From NCBI GenBank assembly GCA_046331095.1, contig JAXLRM010000004.1:1274156-1338155 (forward strand): 64,000 nucleotides of DNA. Direction: 5' to 3'. Shown in pieces: positions 42,943 to 51,438 of this stretch (its first letter is position 1; every line of letters begins with the position of its first letter). The DNA comes from JAIBAC01 sp046331095. GTDB lineage: Bacteria; Actinomycetota; Acidimicrobiia; UBA2766. The position numbers were made by a program, and so were the translations under genes. A model generated the notes under the pieces. The model searched no databases. It saw nothing but the letters and a program-made list of their open reading frames with translations, and was not told where the DNA came from.

Positions 42943-44616
42943 GTGGCGCACAGCAAGTCCCGGGCGGGCTCTGTACCCGCCGACTCGAGTTTCGACGTCG
43001 TGGTGGTTGGCTTCGGCGGTGCGGGATCGGCAGCCGCGCTCGAAGCGGTCGGCGCAGGCGCACGCGTCCTCGTCGTGGACCGCTTCGGTGGCGGCGGCGC
43101 CACCAAGATGTGCGCCGGGATCGTGTACCTGGGCGGCGGCACCGACCAGCAGCGCCGCGCCGGCTTCGACGACACACCCGAGGCCATGGAGGCGTACCTG
43201 CGCACCGAGACCGCCGGCGCCGTCGACGACGACACCGTGCGCGCGTTCTGCCGCGAGAGCCTCCCCAACTACAGGTGGCTGCGTTCCCACGGCGTCGGCT
43301 TCCCCGAGGAGTTCTACGCACCGAAGACGACGGTACCGGGGGACCGCTACGGGCTCTACTACTCCGGCAACGAGCTCCAGCGTGCCGACGCGGCGGCACC
43401 GATCCCCCGTGGACACCGGGTCGCGGGTGAGGGCTTGTCGGGCAAGTACCTCTACGCGGCGCTGTCGGCGTCGGTGATCGCGTCGGGGGCGACGGTGTGG
43501 AGCCACACCGAGGCGGTGCGGCTCCTCACGGACGACTCCGGTGCCGTCGAGGGCGTCGAGTTGAGGGTGATCGACGGCCGGTGGGCGCGGGCGCGCCACA
43601 AGGCCATGGCCCAGACCTACGCCGCCCTCGCCGCCGCGGGCATGCCCGGCGCGCGTCGTGCCCTGCGTGCACTGCGGGACTTCGAAGTGCGCCACGGCAG
43701 GACCGTCACCGTGCGGGCCCAGGCGGTCGTGCTCTGCAGCGGCGGCTTCGTGTTCTCACCCGAGCTGATGGACCTCCACGCCGGGCCCTACCGCGACGTC
43801 GCGCCGCTGGGCACCGCCGGCGACGACGGCGCCGCCCTGCGCCTCGGCACCGCGGTGGGGGCCGCGACCGGCCAGCTCGACCGCTTCGCCGCGTCCCGCT
43901 TCATCTGCCCGCCCGACGCGTTCGTGTGCGGCGTCCTCGTCAACGCCGCCGGCGAGCGCATCTGCGACGAGACCCTCTACGGGGCGTCGCTCAGCGCGAA
44001 CATCGCCGACAAGGGCGCCGGCGAGGCGTACCTCGTCATCGACCATGGCCTGTGGCTGCGCGCGCACGAGGAGATGCAGGACGAGGAGCGCCTGCGCGAC
44101 CTGCCGATGCGGGTCGTGCTCAGCGGCGGGCAGAACCATCTCGTGTTCCGCAAGGGGACCGCTTGGCTGAACCGCCACGTGAACCGCAAGCGGGCGCGGA
44201 CTCTGGCTGATCTGGGCCGCGCCGCCGGTATCGACCCCGCCGGGCTGGCCGCGACCGTCGCCGCCTACAACGACGACGCTGCCGCAGGGCGGCCCGACAG
44301 CCACGGCAAGGCGGCCGGATACGTGTCGCCGCTCGTCACGGCGCCGTTCTACGCGATCGACGCCGGTCTGGGCTCCAAGCTGTTCCCCGCCCCCTGCCTC
44401 AGCCTCGGGGGACTCCAGGTCGACGGCACCACCGGCGCGGTCCGCAACACAGGCGGGGACCAGATCGCGGGCCTCTACGCCGCCGGCCGTGCGGCCGTGG
44501 GTGTGTCGTCGCGGTCCTACGTCAGCGGGCTCTCGATCGCCGACGGCATCTTCAGCGGACGCAACGCGGGACGTGCAGCCGCTGAGGCGGCGACCGCGTC
44601 TCGCGCCTTGCGCTGA
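42943..44616 (+). CDS. FAD-dependent oxidoreductase, fumarate reductase/ketosteroid dehydrogenase type
   Basis: This 557-residue protein starts at a GTG behind GGGAG; TTG at 42925 and GTG at 42934 are alternatives. The N-terminal FAD motif is FDVVVVGFGGAGSAAALEAVGAGARVLVVDR, followed by GGGATKMCAGIVYLGGG. A C-terminal motif GGLQVDGTTGAVRN and GLYAAGRAAVGVSSRSYVSGLSIADGIFSGRNAG closes the FAD site. It resembles flavoproteins that reduce or desaturate ring ketones or fumarate. No cytochrome or iron-sulfur partner is adjacent. Confidence 0.85.
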   Translation: MAHSKSRAGSVPADSSFDVVVVGFGGAGSAAALEAVGAGARVLVVDRFGGGGATKMCAGIVYLGGGTDQQRRAGFDDTPEAMEAYLRTETAGAVDDDTVRAFCRESLPNYRWLRSHGVGFPEEFYAPKTTVPGDRYGLYYSGNELQRADAAAPIPRGHRVAGEGLSGKYLYAALSASVIASGATVWSHTEAVRLLTDDSGAVEGVELRVIDGRWARARHKAMAQTYAALAAAGMPGARRALRALRDFEVRHGRTVTVRAQAVVLCSGGFVFSPELMDLHAGPYRDVAPLGTAGDDGAALRLGTAVGAATGQLDRFAASRFICPPDAFVCGVLVNAAGERICDETLYGASLSANIADKGAGEAYLVIDHGLWLRAHEEMQDEERLRDLPMRVVLSGGQNHLVFRKGTAWLNRHVNRKRARTLADLGRAAGIDPAGLAATVAAYNDDAAAGRPDSHGKAAGYVSPLVTAPFYAIDAGLGSKLFPAPCLSLGGLQVDGTTGAVRNTGGDQIAGLYAAGRAAVGVSSRSYVSGLSIADGIFSGRNAGRAAAEAATASRALR

Positions 44617-44783
44617 CACCGTGCCGTCCGCGACGCGCCTCCGCGCAACGGCGTGGCCGTCGCCTCAGCGGCCACTACGGTGACCGGGGATAGCGGCCCC
44701 CGGGGTCGGCGACGAGGACTTGGGCGGTGCCGTATCCAATCAGATGATGGGGATTGTCCGGGTAACTGGCTCACGGAGGTGCC

Positions 44784-46376
44784 ATGACCGCTCTGCGTCG
44801 CCCTGTTCTCGTGGCCGTCGTGGCCGTGCTGGCCTGCACCGGTGTGCTCACACCGGCCGCCGGCGCGGCGGAGATCCCGACGGGGCCGATCCCGAACTCG
44901 TCGGGCTACACGAGGATGCCCAACTTCGTCGGGGCGAGCGTGCCCGCATCACCCGTCGCGATGGCGACGCCACCCCAGCACCCCCACATGGTCGCGTCGT
45001 CGCACAACAACAACATGCACGGCGACTCGTACGCGTCCGACGTGAACAGCGGCGGCCCGTCGGGGAACGCGCCCGCGGTCCGCTCGGCCCGGTACGACTC
45101 CACCGGCGGCGAGTGTGCAGGCCACGTCTTCGACAGCAGCGGCCGTCTCGTGACCGTGTGCGGCACGATCAAGGGCATGTTCCTGCGCGTCTACAACCCG
45201 GCGACGCTGGGGATCATGGGCAACATGTTCCTGGGCCAGCGTGCGTCGACACCCGAGTACCTGTTGACGCTGCGCATCGACAAGATCTTCACCGACACGT
45301 CCGGCGGCGCGTACTTCTACGTCGACGACCAGGACAGGGTCGTGCTCGCCGACCCGAACCAGAAGCTGCGCGTCATCCGCATCACCGACGACGGGAGCGG
45401 CGGGGTCACCTTCGGCGACGACCACGTCTACGACCTGATGCCCTACATCGAGCACGACTGCTGGAGCCTCTTCCACCAGAACCCGACCGGCAAGTGCGAC
45501 GCGGTCACGACCGTGCTGCCCGACTGGGACGGCCGCTACTGGTTCATCACGCGTGAGGGCAAGATCGGCACCGTCGACCCCGGGTCCGGCGCGGTCGCGG
45601 TCGTCGACGCCCACGAGGAGATCCAGAACTCCTTCGCAGTCGACGCCAACGGCGTGTACATCGTGAGCGACACGGCGATGTACATGTTCCGTGCGGGCTT
45701 CGCGGGCGAGCCCGTGCAGGTCTGGCGCGAGCCCTACGACCGCGGGACGTACCAGAAGCCGTCGGGACAGCTCAACTGGGGGTCGGGCACGACGCCGACG
45801 CTCATCGGCGACGACCTCGTCGCGATCACCGACAACGCCGACGACATGAACGTCGTGTACATGGACCGCCGCGAGACGCCTGCCGGCCCGCGCACGCTGT
45901 GCACGGTGCCGACCTTCGGCGCCGGTCGCAGCGCGAGCGACAACTCCCTCATCGGCGGGGAGCTCGCCGACGGCAGCGCGTTCGCGATCGTCGAGAACAA
46001 CTTCGGCTACAAGTTCTTCCTCTCCCAGATCTTCGGCAACTCGGTGCCGGGCGGCGTGAAGCGCATCGACATCAGCGCCGACCGCAACACGTGCTCGCTC
46101 GCGTGGACGTCGGATGTGCGCGTGCCGTCGTCGGTGTCGAAGCTGAGTCGTGACACGGGCCTCGTGTACGTGTACGAGAAGCCGCGGACCGCGAACCTCG
46201 TCGACGCGTGGTACCTGACCGCACTCGACCTCGCAACCGGCGCCACAGCCTGGAAGAAGCTCGTCGGCACCGGCTGGAGCTACGACAACCAGTGGGCATC
46301 GCTCACCCCGATGCCGGGCGGCAAGCTCTATGCCGGGGTGTTCAACGGTCTCGTCGAGGTCGCAGACACCCCCTGA
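44784..46376 (+). CDS. Secreted beta-propeller-like protein of unknown function
   Basis: This 530-residue protein has a clear signal peptide: MTALRRPVLVAVVAVLACTGVLTPAAGAA, probable cleavage after AGA. A GGAGG site lies 6 nt upstream. The mature part is blade-like, with repeated segments of about 45 residues: DSSGRLVTVCGTIKGMFLRVY, DTSGGAYFYVDDQDRVVLADP, DWDGRYWFITREGKIGTVDPGSG, DANGVYIVSDTAMYMFRAG, TALDLATGATAWKKL. Cysteines are paired. The fold suggests a quinoprotein- or SMP30-like propeller without recognised catalytic residues. Confidence 0.75.
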   Translation: MTALRRPVLVAVVAVLACTGVLTPAAGAAEIPTGPIPNSSGYTRMPNFVGASVPASPVAMATPPQHPHMVASSHNNNMHGDSYASDVNSGGPSGNAPAVRSARYDSTGGECAGHVFDSSGRLVTVCGTIKGMFLRVYNPATLGIMGNMFLGQRASTPEYLLTLRIDKIFTDTSGGAYFYVDDQDRVVLADPNQKLRVIRITDDGSGGVTFGDDHVYDLMPYIEHDCWSLFHQNPTGKCDAVTTVLPDWDGRYWFITREGKIGTVDPGSGAVAVVDAHEEIQNSFAVDANGVYIVSDTAMYMFRAGFAGEPVQVWREPYDRGTYQKPSGQLNWGSGTTPTLIGDDLVAITDNADDMNVVYMDRRETPAGPRTLCTVPTFGAGRSASDNSLIGGELADGSAFAIVENNFGYKFFLSQIFGNSVPGGVKRIDISADRNTCSLAWTSDVRVPSSVSKLSRDTGLVYVYEKPRTANLVDAWYLTALDLATGATAWKKLVGTGWSYDNQWASLTPMPGGKLYAGVFNGLVEVADTP

Positions 46377-46398
46377 GCCGCCCACCCGCGACACATCA

Positions 46399-47103
46399 CT
46401 AGGGCTCGACCACGACGGGGTCGCCGGGACGGATCGTGCCCCCACGCAGCACCCAGGCGTAGAGGCGGCTGCTGCCCGGATGGCGCACGTGTGACATCCG
46501 GTGGAAGTCGCCCCCCACGAACCACCGGGCGTTCTTCTTGCACGGTGTCGTGTACGCGGAGACCTCGGCGAGGACCTCGCTGCCGAACCGGACCCGCATC
46601 CCCGGGACCAGCGCTGCCCAGTCGAGGCCGGACACCGTCACGTTCTCGCCTGCCGCGCCCGGGCGGATCGGGTGACCCTCGGCCGCGAGGTCCGCGATGA
46701 CCTCGACCGCCCACAGGCACAGTGCCTGGAACGGGCGCCCGTGGTTCCTGCGGTCGGCCTGGACGTCGCCTCGGGCGCCGAGGCGACCCACCACGAGTGC
46801 GGGCACCGCCGGCTTGGGCACGCCGCCACCCGAGGCGTGCAGCGTGGCGACGGTGCCGGTGCGGGTCGCTGCGCCTGCATGCACGACGCGGCCCGCGGCC
46901 CGCAGCGAGTGGACCACTACGTGGGGGTCGGCGCGGGAGGCGCCCTCGATCGCATCCGCGAGCGGCTTGAGCTCGGCATTCTCCCCGGCGCCGTCGACCA
47001 CGAGGTTCCACAGCGAGCGCGCCTTGCGCACGAGCGCGTCGAGGTCGTCGGGCGTCCAGTCGGAGAGGTCGAAGTCGCATTCGGGGCAGCGTCGCGCGGG
47101 CAT
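46399..47103 (-). CDS. MOSC domain protein with N-terminal zinc-ribbon/DinB-like part
   Basis: This 234-residue protein starts at MPARRCPECDFDLSDW. Its N-terminal ~80 residues look like the CPECGFD-type start of actinobacterial DinB-like proteins. The MOSC domain follows, with GDVQADRRNHGRPFQALCLWAVEVI, HPIRPGAAGENVTVSGLDWAALVPGMRVRFG, and TTPCKKNARWFVGGDF, which contains the MOSC cysteine. MOSC proteins move sulfur or act on molybdenum-cofactor-related substrates. The N-terminal combination is unusual. It converges with the propeller gene. Confidence 0.8.
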   Translation of the reverse strand: MPARRCPECDFDLSDWTPDDLDALVRKARSLWNLVVDGAGENAELKPLADAIEGASRADPHVVVHSLRAAGRVVHAGAATRTGTVATLHASGGGVPKPAVPALVVGRLGARGDVQADRRNHGRPFQALCLWAVEVIADLAAEGHPIRPGAAGENVTVSGLDWAALVPGMRVRFGSEVLAEVSAYTTPCKKNARWFVGGDFHRMSHVRHPGSSRLYAWVLRGGTIRPGDPVVVEP

Positions 47104-47170
47104 CCGTACAGTGTGCCAGCCGGAGATCCAGCTACCTTCACCCGGGTACGGCCGGCCGCCCGAGGAGGCC

Positions 47171-48757
47171 ATGGGCCTGCGAATCGCGTTCACGATCAGC
47201 GGCGCGGTCTCCCTCGGCGCCTACGAGGGCGGCGCGCTCGCCGCGCTCGTCGCCGGACTGCAGACGGTGTGCGACGGCGACGACCCGCCCGTCTACGTCG
47301 ACGTCCTCGGCGGCGCGTCCGCGGGTTCGATCTGCGCGCTGCTGGCTGCGTGGTGCCTGCGCAGCGGCCTCGATCCCGTCGCGGTCTTCCGGGAGGCGTG
47401 GGTGGAGCGCGCCGACATGGCGTCGCTGCGCCGCGGCGCCCGGACAGCGCCGCTCAACGGTGCGGCCCTCGACACGATCGCGCGTGTCGTGCTCACGCCT
47501 GCACCGGACGGCCCCGCGCGTCCGCGCCAGCGCCGCCCGATCAAGGTCCGCATGGCGCTCACCCCGTTGCGCGGCCTGCAGTACCGCATTCGCAGCCTCG
47601 AGGCCGACGTCGCGGGCGGCGAGGACGACGACGTCGAGGCGGTCGCGGCTGCGACGTTCGTGGACTGGTGCGACTTCGAGATCGGACCCGCGACCACCGC
47701 CGCCGACCTGCTCGCCGCCTCGGGACCGGTCGACGCGGCCCTCGCGTCGGCCGCGAATGCGTGGGCGTTCCCGCCCAAGTGGCTGGACCGCACCGCTGTG
47801 GTCGAGAAGTACCTCGCCAACGGGATCACGAACCTGCCCGAGACCGGCGGGCTCTGGTTCACCGACGGGGGCACGGTCGACAACGAGCCGATCGGACGGA
47901 CGCTCGAGGTGGTCGGCGAGGCCGACGCGGACGCTTCCGAAGCCGACGCGCGACTCCTCGTGCTCGTGCACCCGCACCCGGGTTCGACGACGCCCGTCGA
48001 CGACTGGGCATGGGCAGACCGTGCCGACGAGCCCGAATGGCTCGCGGGGGCGTTGCGGGCGCTGCGGATCATGACGAGCCAGAGCGTCCACGACGACCTG
48101 CGCCGCCTCGAGAAGGTGAACACGCGACTGACCTGGCTGGAGACCTTCACCGAGTCGCTCGCGTCCGCGTTCGACCGCCTCGACGACGGCGCCCGCGATG
48201 TCCTTGCCGCCGCGATGGCTGCAGTGCTCGACGGCATCGACGCGGACCGGGCGCGTCTGAACCCGGGACGGGATGTCCGTGCGGATGCCGCCGGCAGCGG
48301 CGACGATGCCGATGCGGCCGACCTGATGCGGCGCATCGTCGCCCGAATCGGCGGGTTGCGCGGCAAGCGCCACGTACGCGTCGACGTGATATCACCGCGC
48401 CTCGTGGACCCGCTCACGCCCGTCGAAGAGCTGCTGGGCGGTGAGATCCTCGTGCGTTTCGGAGGCTTCCTCGACCGCGAGTTGCGCCTCAACGACTTCC
48501 GGCTCGGGTACGCGAGCTCGCTGGTGTGGCTGCGCGAAGGCGGCCTCGAGCGCCACGGCGTCGACGGCGGTGTCGCGGCGGCGATCCTCGCGGCGGCCGA
48601 AGCGGCCCTACCGGGCGAGGACAGCTTGAGCGCCGACGACTTCCGCCGTATCGGGGCGACGACGGTTCGCGACCTTCCGGTGCGGGCCAAGTACGAGCTC
48701 GCACGGCTCCTGGCCCACCTCAGCCGCGTGATCCTGCGCGATCTCGGCCACGACTGA
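47171..48757 (+). CDS. Patatin-like phospholipase
   Basis: This 528-residue protein starts at MGLRIAFTISGAVSLGAYEGGALAAL behind GAGG. The nucleophile serine is in the motif GGASAGSI (GxSxG, residues about 48-52). The second patatin motif lies near ITNLPETGGLWFTDGGTVDNEPI (DGG aspartate). A roughly 250-residue C-terminal part (AFDRLDDGARDVLAAAMAAV, VDVISPRLVDPLTPVEELLGGEILVRFGGFLD) is specific to long bacterial patatin-like proteins. It hydrolyses phospholipid acyl esters; no signal peptide. Confidence 0.9.
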   Translation: MGLRIAFTISGAVSLGAYEGGALAALVAGLQTVCDGDDPPVYVDVLGGASAGSICALLAAWCLRSGLDPVAVFREAWVERADMASLRRGARTAPLNGAALDTIARVVLTPAPDGPARPRQRRPIKVRMALTPLRGLQYRIRSLEADVAGGEDDDVEAVAAATFVDWCDFEIGPATTAADLLAASGPVDAALASAANAWAFPPKWLDRTAVVEKYLANGITNLPETGGLWFTDGGTVDNEPIGRTLEVVGEADADASEADARLLVLVHPHPGSTTPVDDWAWADRADEPEWLAGALRALRIMTSQSVHDDLRRLEKVNTRLTWLETFTESLASAFDRLDDGARDVLAAAMAAVLDGIDADRARLNPGRDVRADAAGSGDDADAADLMRRIVARIGGLRGKRHVRVDVISPRLVDPLTPVEELLGGEILVRFGGFLDRELRLNDFRLGYASSLVWLREGGLERHGVDGGVAAAILAAAEAALPGEDSLSADDFRRIGATTVRDLPVRAKYELARLLAHLSRVILRDLGHD

Positions 48758-48791
48758 GATCCGCGTCACGTCGCCGATATCCTCGACGGCG

Positions 48792-50414
48792 TCACGCGGG
48801 GAGTGCCTCCTCGCGGGCGGGGGGTCCGTCGAGGCAGCTCATGACGTCTTCGTGGATCCGACGGACCGCTCGGATCTCGGCCGAACGCCGTCGCGGCGTC
48901 CAGTCGAGGAGCCGTGCCATCTCGGTGGCGGCGACGTCGAGGCCGGCACCGACGGGGTCGAGGCCGAACCACGCCCGCCCACTGCGGCGGACCCAGACGT
49001 CGTCGAGGCGCAGCGCGCCTTCGCAGGTGACCGCGTGACGCACCTCGGCGGCGACGTCGCCGCCGTCGGCCGCGATCGCGGCCGCCTCGGAGCCGTAGAG
49101 CTCCACGAGACGGCGGGCCGGCTCGGACCCGAGCGTCGGCGTCAGCTCCGCGACGACGGCTTCGACGTCGAGGTCGCCGCCCACGAGACGAACCGCGTCG
49201 GTCGCGCAGCCCGACGCTGCGAGCCCCAGGTCCGCGGCCACTGCGTCCACGACGCGGGCAGCCATGGTCCGGTAGGCGGTGAGCTTGCCGCCCGCGATCG
49301 AGCGGACGCCGCCGGGTCCCACCCACGTCTCGTCCTTGCGGGAGACCTCCGACGCCGACTTGCCCTTCTCCGTGACCAGCGGGCGGATGCCGGCCCACAT
49401 GGCCACCACGTCGGATGGATCGAGGCGCGGGCCCGCGAACGTGTCCGCCATGGCGTCGAAGAGGTAGTCGACGTCGGTGCGCTCGATGCCGGGCCAGAGC
49501 TGCGCGTCCGGGTGGAACGTGTCGGTGGTGCCCAGGTAGGTGACCTCGCCCACCGGAACCGCGAAGAGCGGGCGGCGGTCCCGTCCGAGGGTGATCACGG
49601 TCCCGCGTGCCCCGAGGCGGTCGGTCGGGACGACCACGTGGATGCCCTTGGTGAGCGTGAGGCGTGGCGGCGCGCCGGGCTGTTCGAGGCGGCGGACTGC
49701 GTCCACCCACGGTCCGGCGGCGTTGACGACGGCCCGGGCCCGGATCCGGGCGCCGTGGTCCTCGCCCTCGAGGCTGCTGTGGCACTCGACCCCCGCGGCG
49801 CGCCCGCCTTCGACGATGATTTCGGTGACCGGGGCGTGGGTGAGCACGGTCGCGCCGGCGCGTGCCGCGGAGCGCACGTTCGCCAGCGTGAGCCGCGCGT
49901 CGTTGGTCAGGAACTCGGCGTAGACGACGCCCTTGTCGTAGCGGTCGGGGCGCAGCGACGGTTCACGTGCGAGCAGGTCCGCATGTCCGAGGACGCGGTG
50001 GCGCTCACGCTTGGGCACGCGGCCGAGGCGCTCGAACACGGCCAGGCCCGCCCGCATCGTGGCCAGCATCCTGGGCGTGCACGGCATCGTGAACTCGCTG
50101 TAGCGGGCCAGGTGTGGTGCGATGCGCCGCAGGGTCTGGCGCTCCCGGGCCGCTTCTTTCACCAGGGCGACGTCGCCCTGGGCCAGGTAGCGCAGGCCGC
50201 CGTGGATCATCTTCGAGCTGCGGCTCGACGTGGCCGCGGCGACGTCGTGGGCCTCCACGAGCGCGACGCGCAGGCCCCGCAGGGCGGCGTCGTGGGCGAT
50301 GCCGGCTCCGGTGATGCCGGCGCCGACGACGACGACGTCGAACGTGGTGGACTCGGCGTCGGCGAACGCCGCGGGGCGGGCGAGTGCGTCGAGCGTACCG
50401 GGCAGGTCAGGCAT
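48792..50414 (-). CDS. glpD: Glycerol-3-phosphate dehydrogenase (FAD)
   Basis: This 540-residue protein has the N-terminal FAD motif FDVVVVGAGITGAGIAHDAALRGLRVALVEAHD, then SSRSSKMIHGGLRYLAQGDVALV and the membrane-associated catalytic core typical of GlpD (HVVVPTDRLG, EVTYLGTTDTFHPD, SIAGGKLTAYRTMA). The C-terminal helical domain (CEGALRLDDVWVRRSG, RLLDWTPRRRSAEIRAV) is complete. It feeds glycerol carbon to the quinone pool. TACAGT (50421-50426) ends 6 nt before the ATG. It is divergent from a LysR gene across 73 bases. Confidence 0.93.
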   Translation of the reverse strand: MPDLPGTLDALARPAAFADAESTTFDVVVVGAGITGAGIAHDAALRGLRVALVEAHDVAAATSSRSSKMIHGGLRYLAQGDVALVKEAARERQTLRRIAPHLARYSEFTMPCTPRMLATMRAGLAVFERLGRVPKRERHRVLGHADLLAREPSLRPDRYDKGVVYAEFLTNDARLTLANVRSAARAGATVLTHAPVTEIIVEGGRAAGVECHSSLEGEDHGARIRARAVVNAAGPWVDAVRRLEQPGAPPRLTLTKGIHVVVPTDRLGARGTVITLGRDRRPLFAVPVGEVTYLGTTDTFHPDAQLWPGIERTDVDYLFDAMADTFAGPRLDPSDVVAMWAGIRPLVTEKGKSASEVSRKDETWVGPGGVRSIAGGKLTAYRTMAARVVDAVAADLGLAASGCATDAVRLVGGDLDVEAVVAELTPTLGSEPARRLVELYGSEAAAIAADGGDVAAEVRHAVTCEGALRLDDVWVRRSGRAWFGLDPVGAGLDVAATEMARLLDWTPRRRSAEIRAVRRIHEDVMSCLDGPPAREEALPA

Positions 50415-50420
50415 CCTACG

Positions 50421-50456
50421 ACTGTAGACTCATGACGACGAATAGGGTAATGAGTC
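50421..50456. promoter_or_regulatory. Divergent glpD-LysR control region with palindrome
   Basis: GACTCAT (50427-50433) and ATGAGTC (50450-50456) are exact inverse arms 16 bases apart, a size typical of LysR-type binding sites. The minus-strand TACAGT (50426-50421) of glpD abuts the left arm. A LysR protein bound here would control both genes. Confidence 0.6.
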
Positions 50457-50487
50457 CTGCGTCGCGTCTTGCGCCGAGGGGGTTGTC

Positions 50488-51438
50488 GTGGAGCTCCGCC
50501 AGATCAGGCACTTCGAGGCCGTGTACCGGCTGCGCAGCATCTCCCGCGCCGCCGAGGAGCAGCACCTCACCCAGTCCGCCTTGAGCCGCAGCATCAAGGC
50601 CCTGGAGGCCGAACTGGGCCAGCCACTCTTCGACCGCTCCACCCACGCCGTCGCACCCACCCCCTCGGCCGACGAGCTCGTCACCCACGCGATCGACACC
50701 CTCGCGGCCGTCCGCTCGTTCGAGCAGAGCGCAGCGGTCCTCAACGACGGCGACACCGGCACCGTGCGCCTCGGCACGGGAGCCTTCCCGCTCCGACCCC
50801 TGATCACCACCGCGATCCGAACGGTCTCGGGCGAGCGCCCCAACATCAAGGTCAAGGTGACGGGCGGCCGCCCCGGGGACCTCGTCGCCGCCATGGTCCG
50901 GCGCGAGCTCGACGCCGTGGTCTGTGACACCAGCAAGTTCGAGTCCGTCGACGCCCGCACGGTCACGGTGGAGCCGCTTGCCCCCGAGCCGCTGGTCATC
51001 GTGGTCGGCGCAGGTCACCCGTTGGCCGCGACCGACCCCGGCGACGACGACGTGGCCCGCCACCCGTGGGCGCTGCCGCCGGTGGCGCCGGCATCGTTGC
51101 GGCACCTGCCGGCATCGTTCCGGCGCCTGCCGGCCGCCGGGTTCCCTCGCTACGAGCTGGACTCGGTCGCCGCCTGCTTGGACCTCGTCCGCGACCAGCG
51201 CAGCGTCACGATGACCCCGCTGTCGGTGGCCCGCGCGGACTGCGCCCCGCGCGGCCTCGTGTTCCGCCTGGCCGGGGAGACGCTGGTCACGCGAGACGGC
51301 ATCCACGTGCTGCGTGCCCGCACCCCCGCCAAACCGGCCCGGCTCGTGCTCGACGCCATCGCAGGCGAGGCCCGCCACCTCGCGGGCGAGGCCGAGAAGT
51401 GGCGCCGCGCCGCCACCGGGACGTGGACCTCCGCCTAG
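50488..51438 (+). CDS. LysR-family transcriptional regulator
   Basis: This 316-residue protein starts at GTG. The N-terminal HTH is unmistakable: LRQIRHFEAVYRLRSISRAAEEQHLTQSALSRSIKALEAELGQPLFDR. The effector domain follows (RLGTGAFPLRPLITTAIRTV, VVCDTSKFESVDARTVTVEPL). Placed divergently from glpD, it may control glycerol-3-phosphate use, whereas actinobacteria often use GlpR for that. Its TAG shares the palindrome CTAG with the convergent MEMO-AMMECR1 gene. Confidence 0.92.
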   Translation: MELRQIRHFEAVYRLRSISRAAEEQHLTQSALSRSIKALEAELGQPLFDRSTHAVAPTPSADELVTHAIDTLAAVRSFEQSAAVLNDGDTGTVRLGTGAFPLRPLITTAIRTVSGERPNIKVKVTGGRPGDLVAAMVRRELDAVVCDTSKFESVDARTVTVEPLAPEPLVIVVGAGHPLAATDPGDDDVARHPWALPPVAPASLRHLPASFRRLPAAGFPRYELDSVAACLDLVRDQRSVTMTPLSVARADCAPRGLVFRLAGETLVTRDGIHVLRARTPAKPARLVLDAIAGEARHLAGEAEKWRRAATGTWTSA

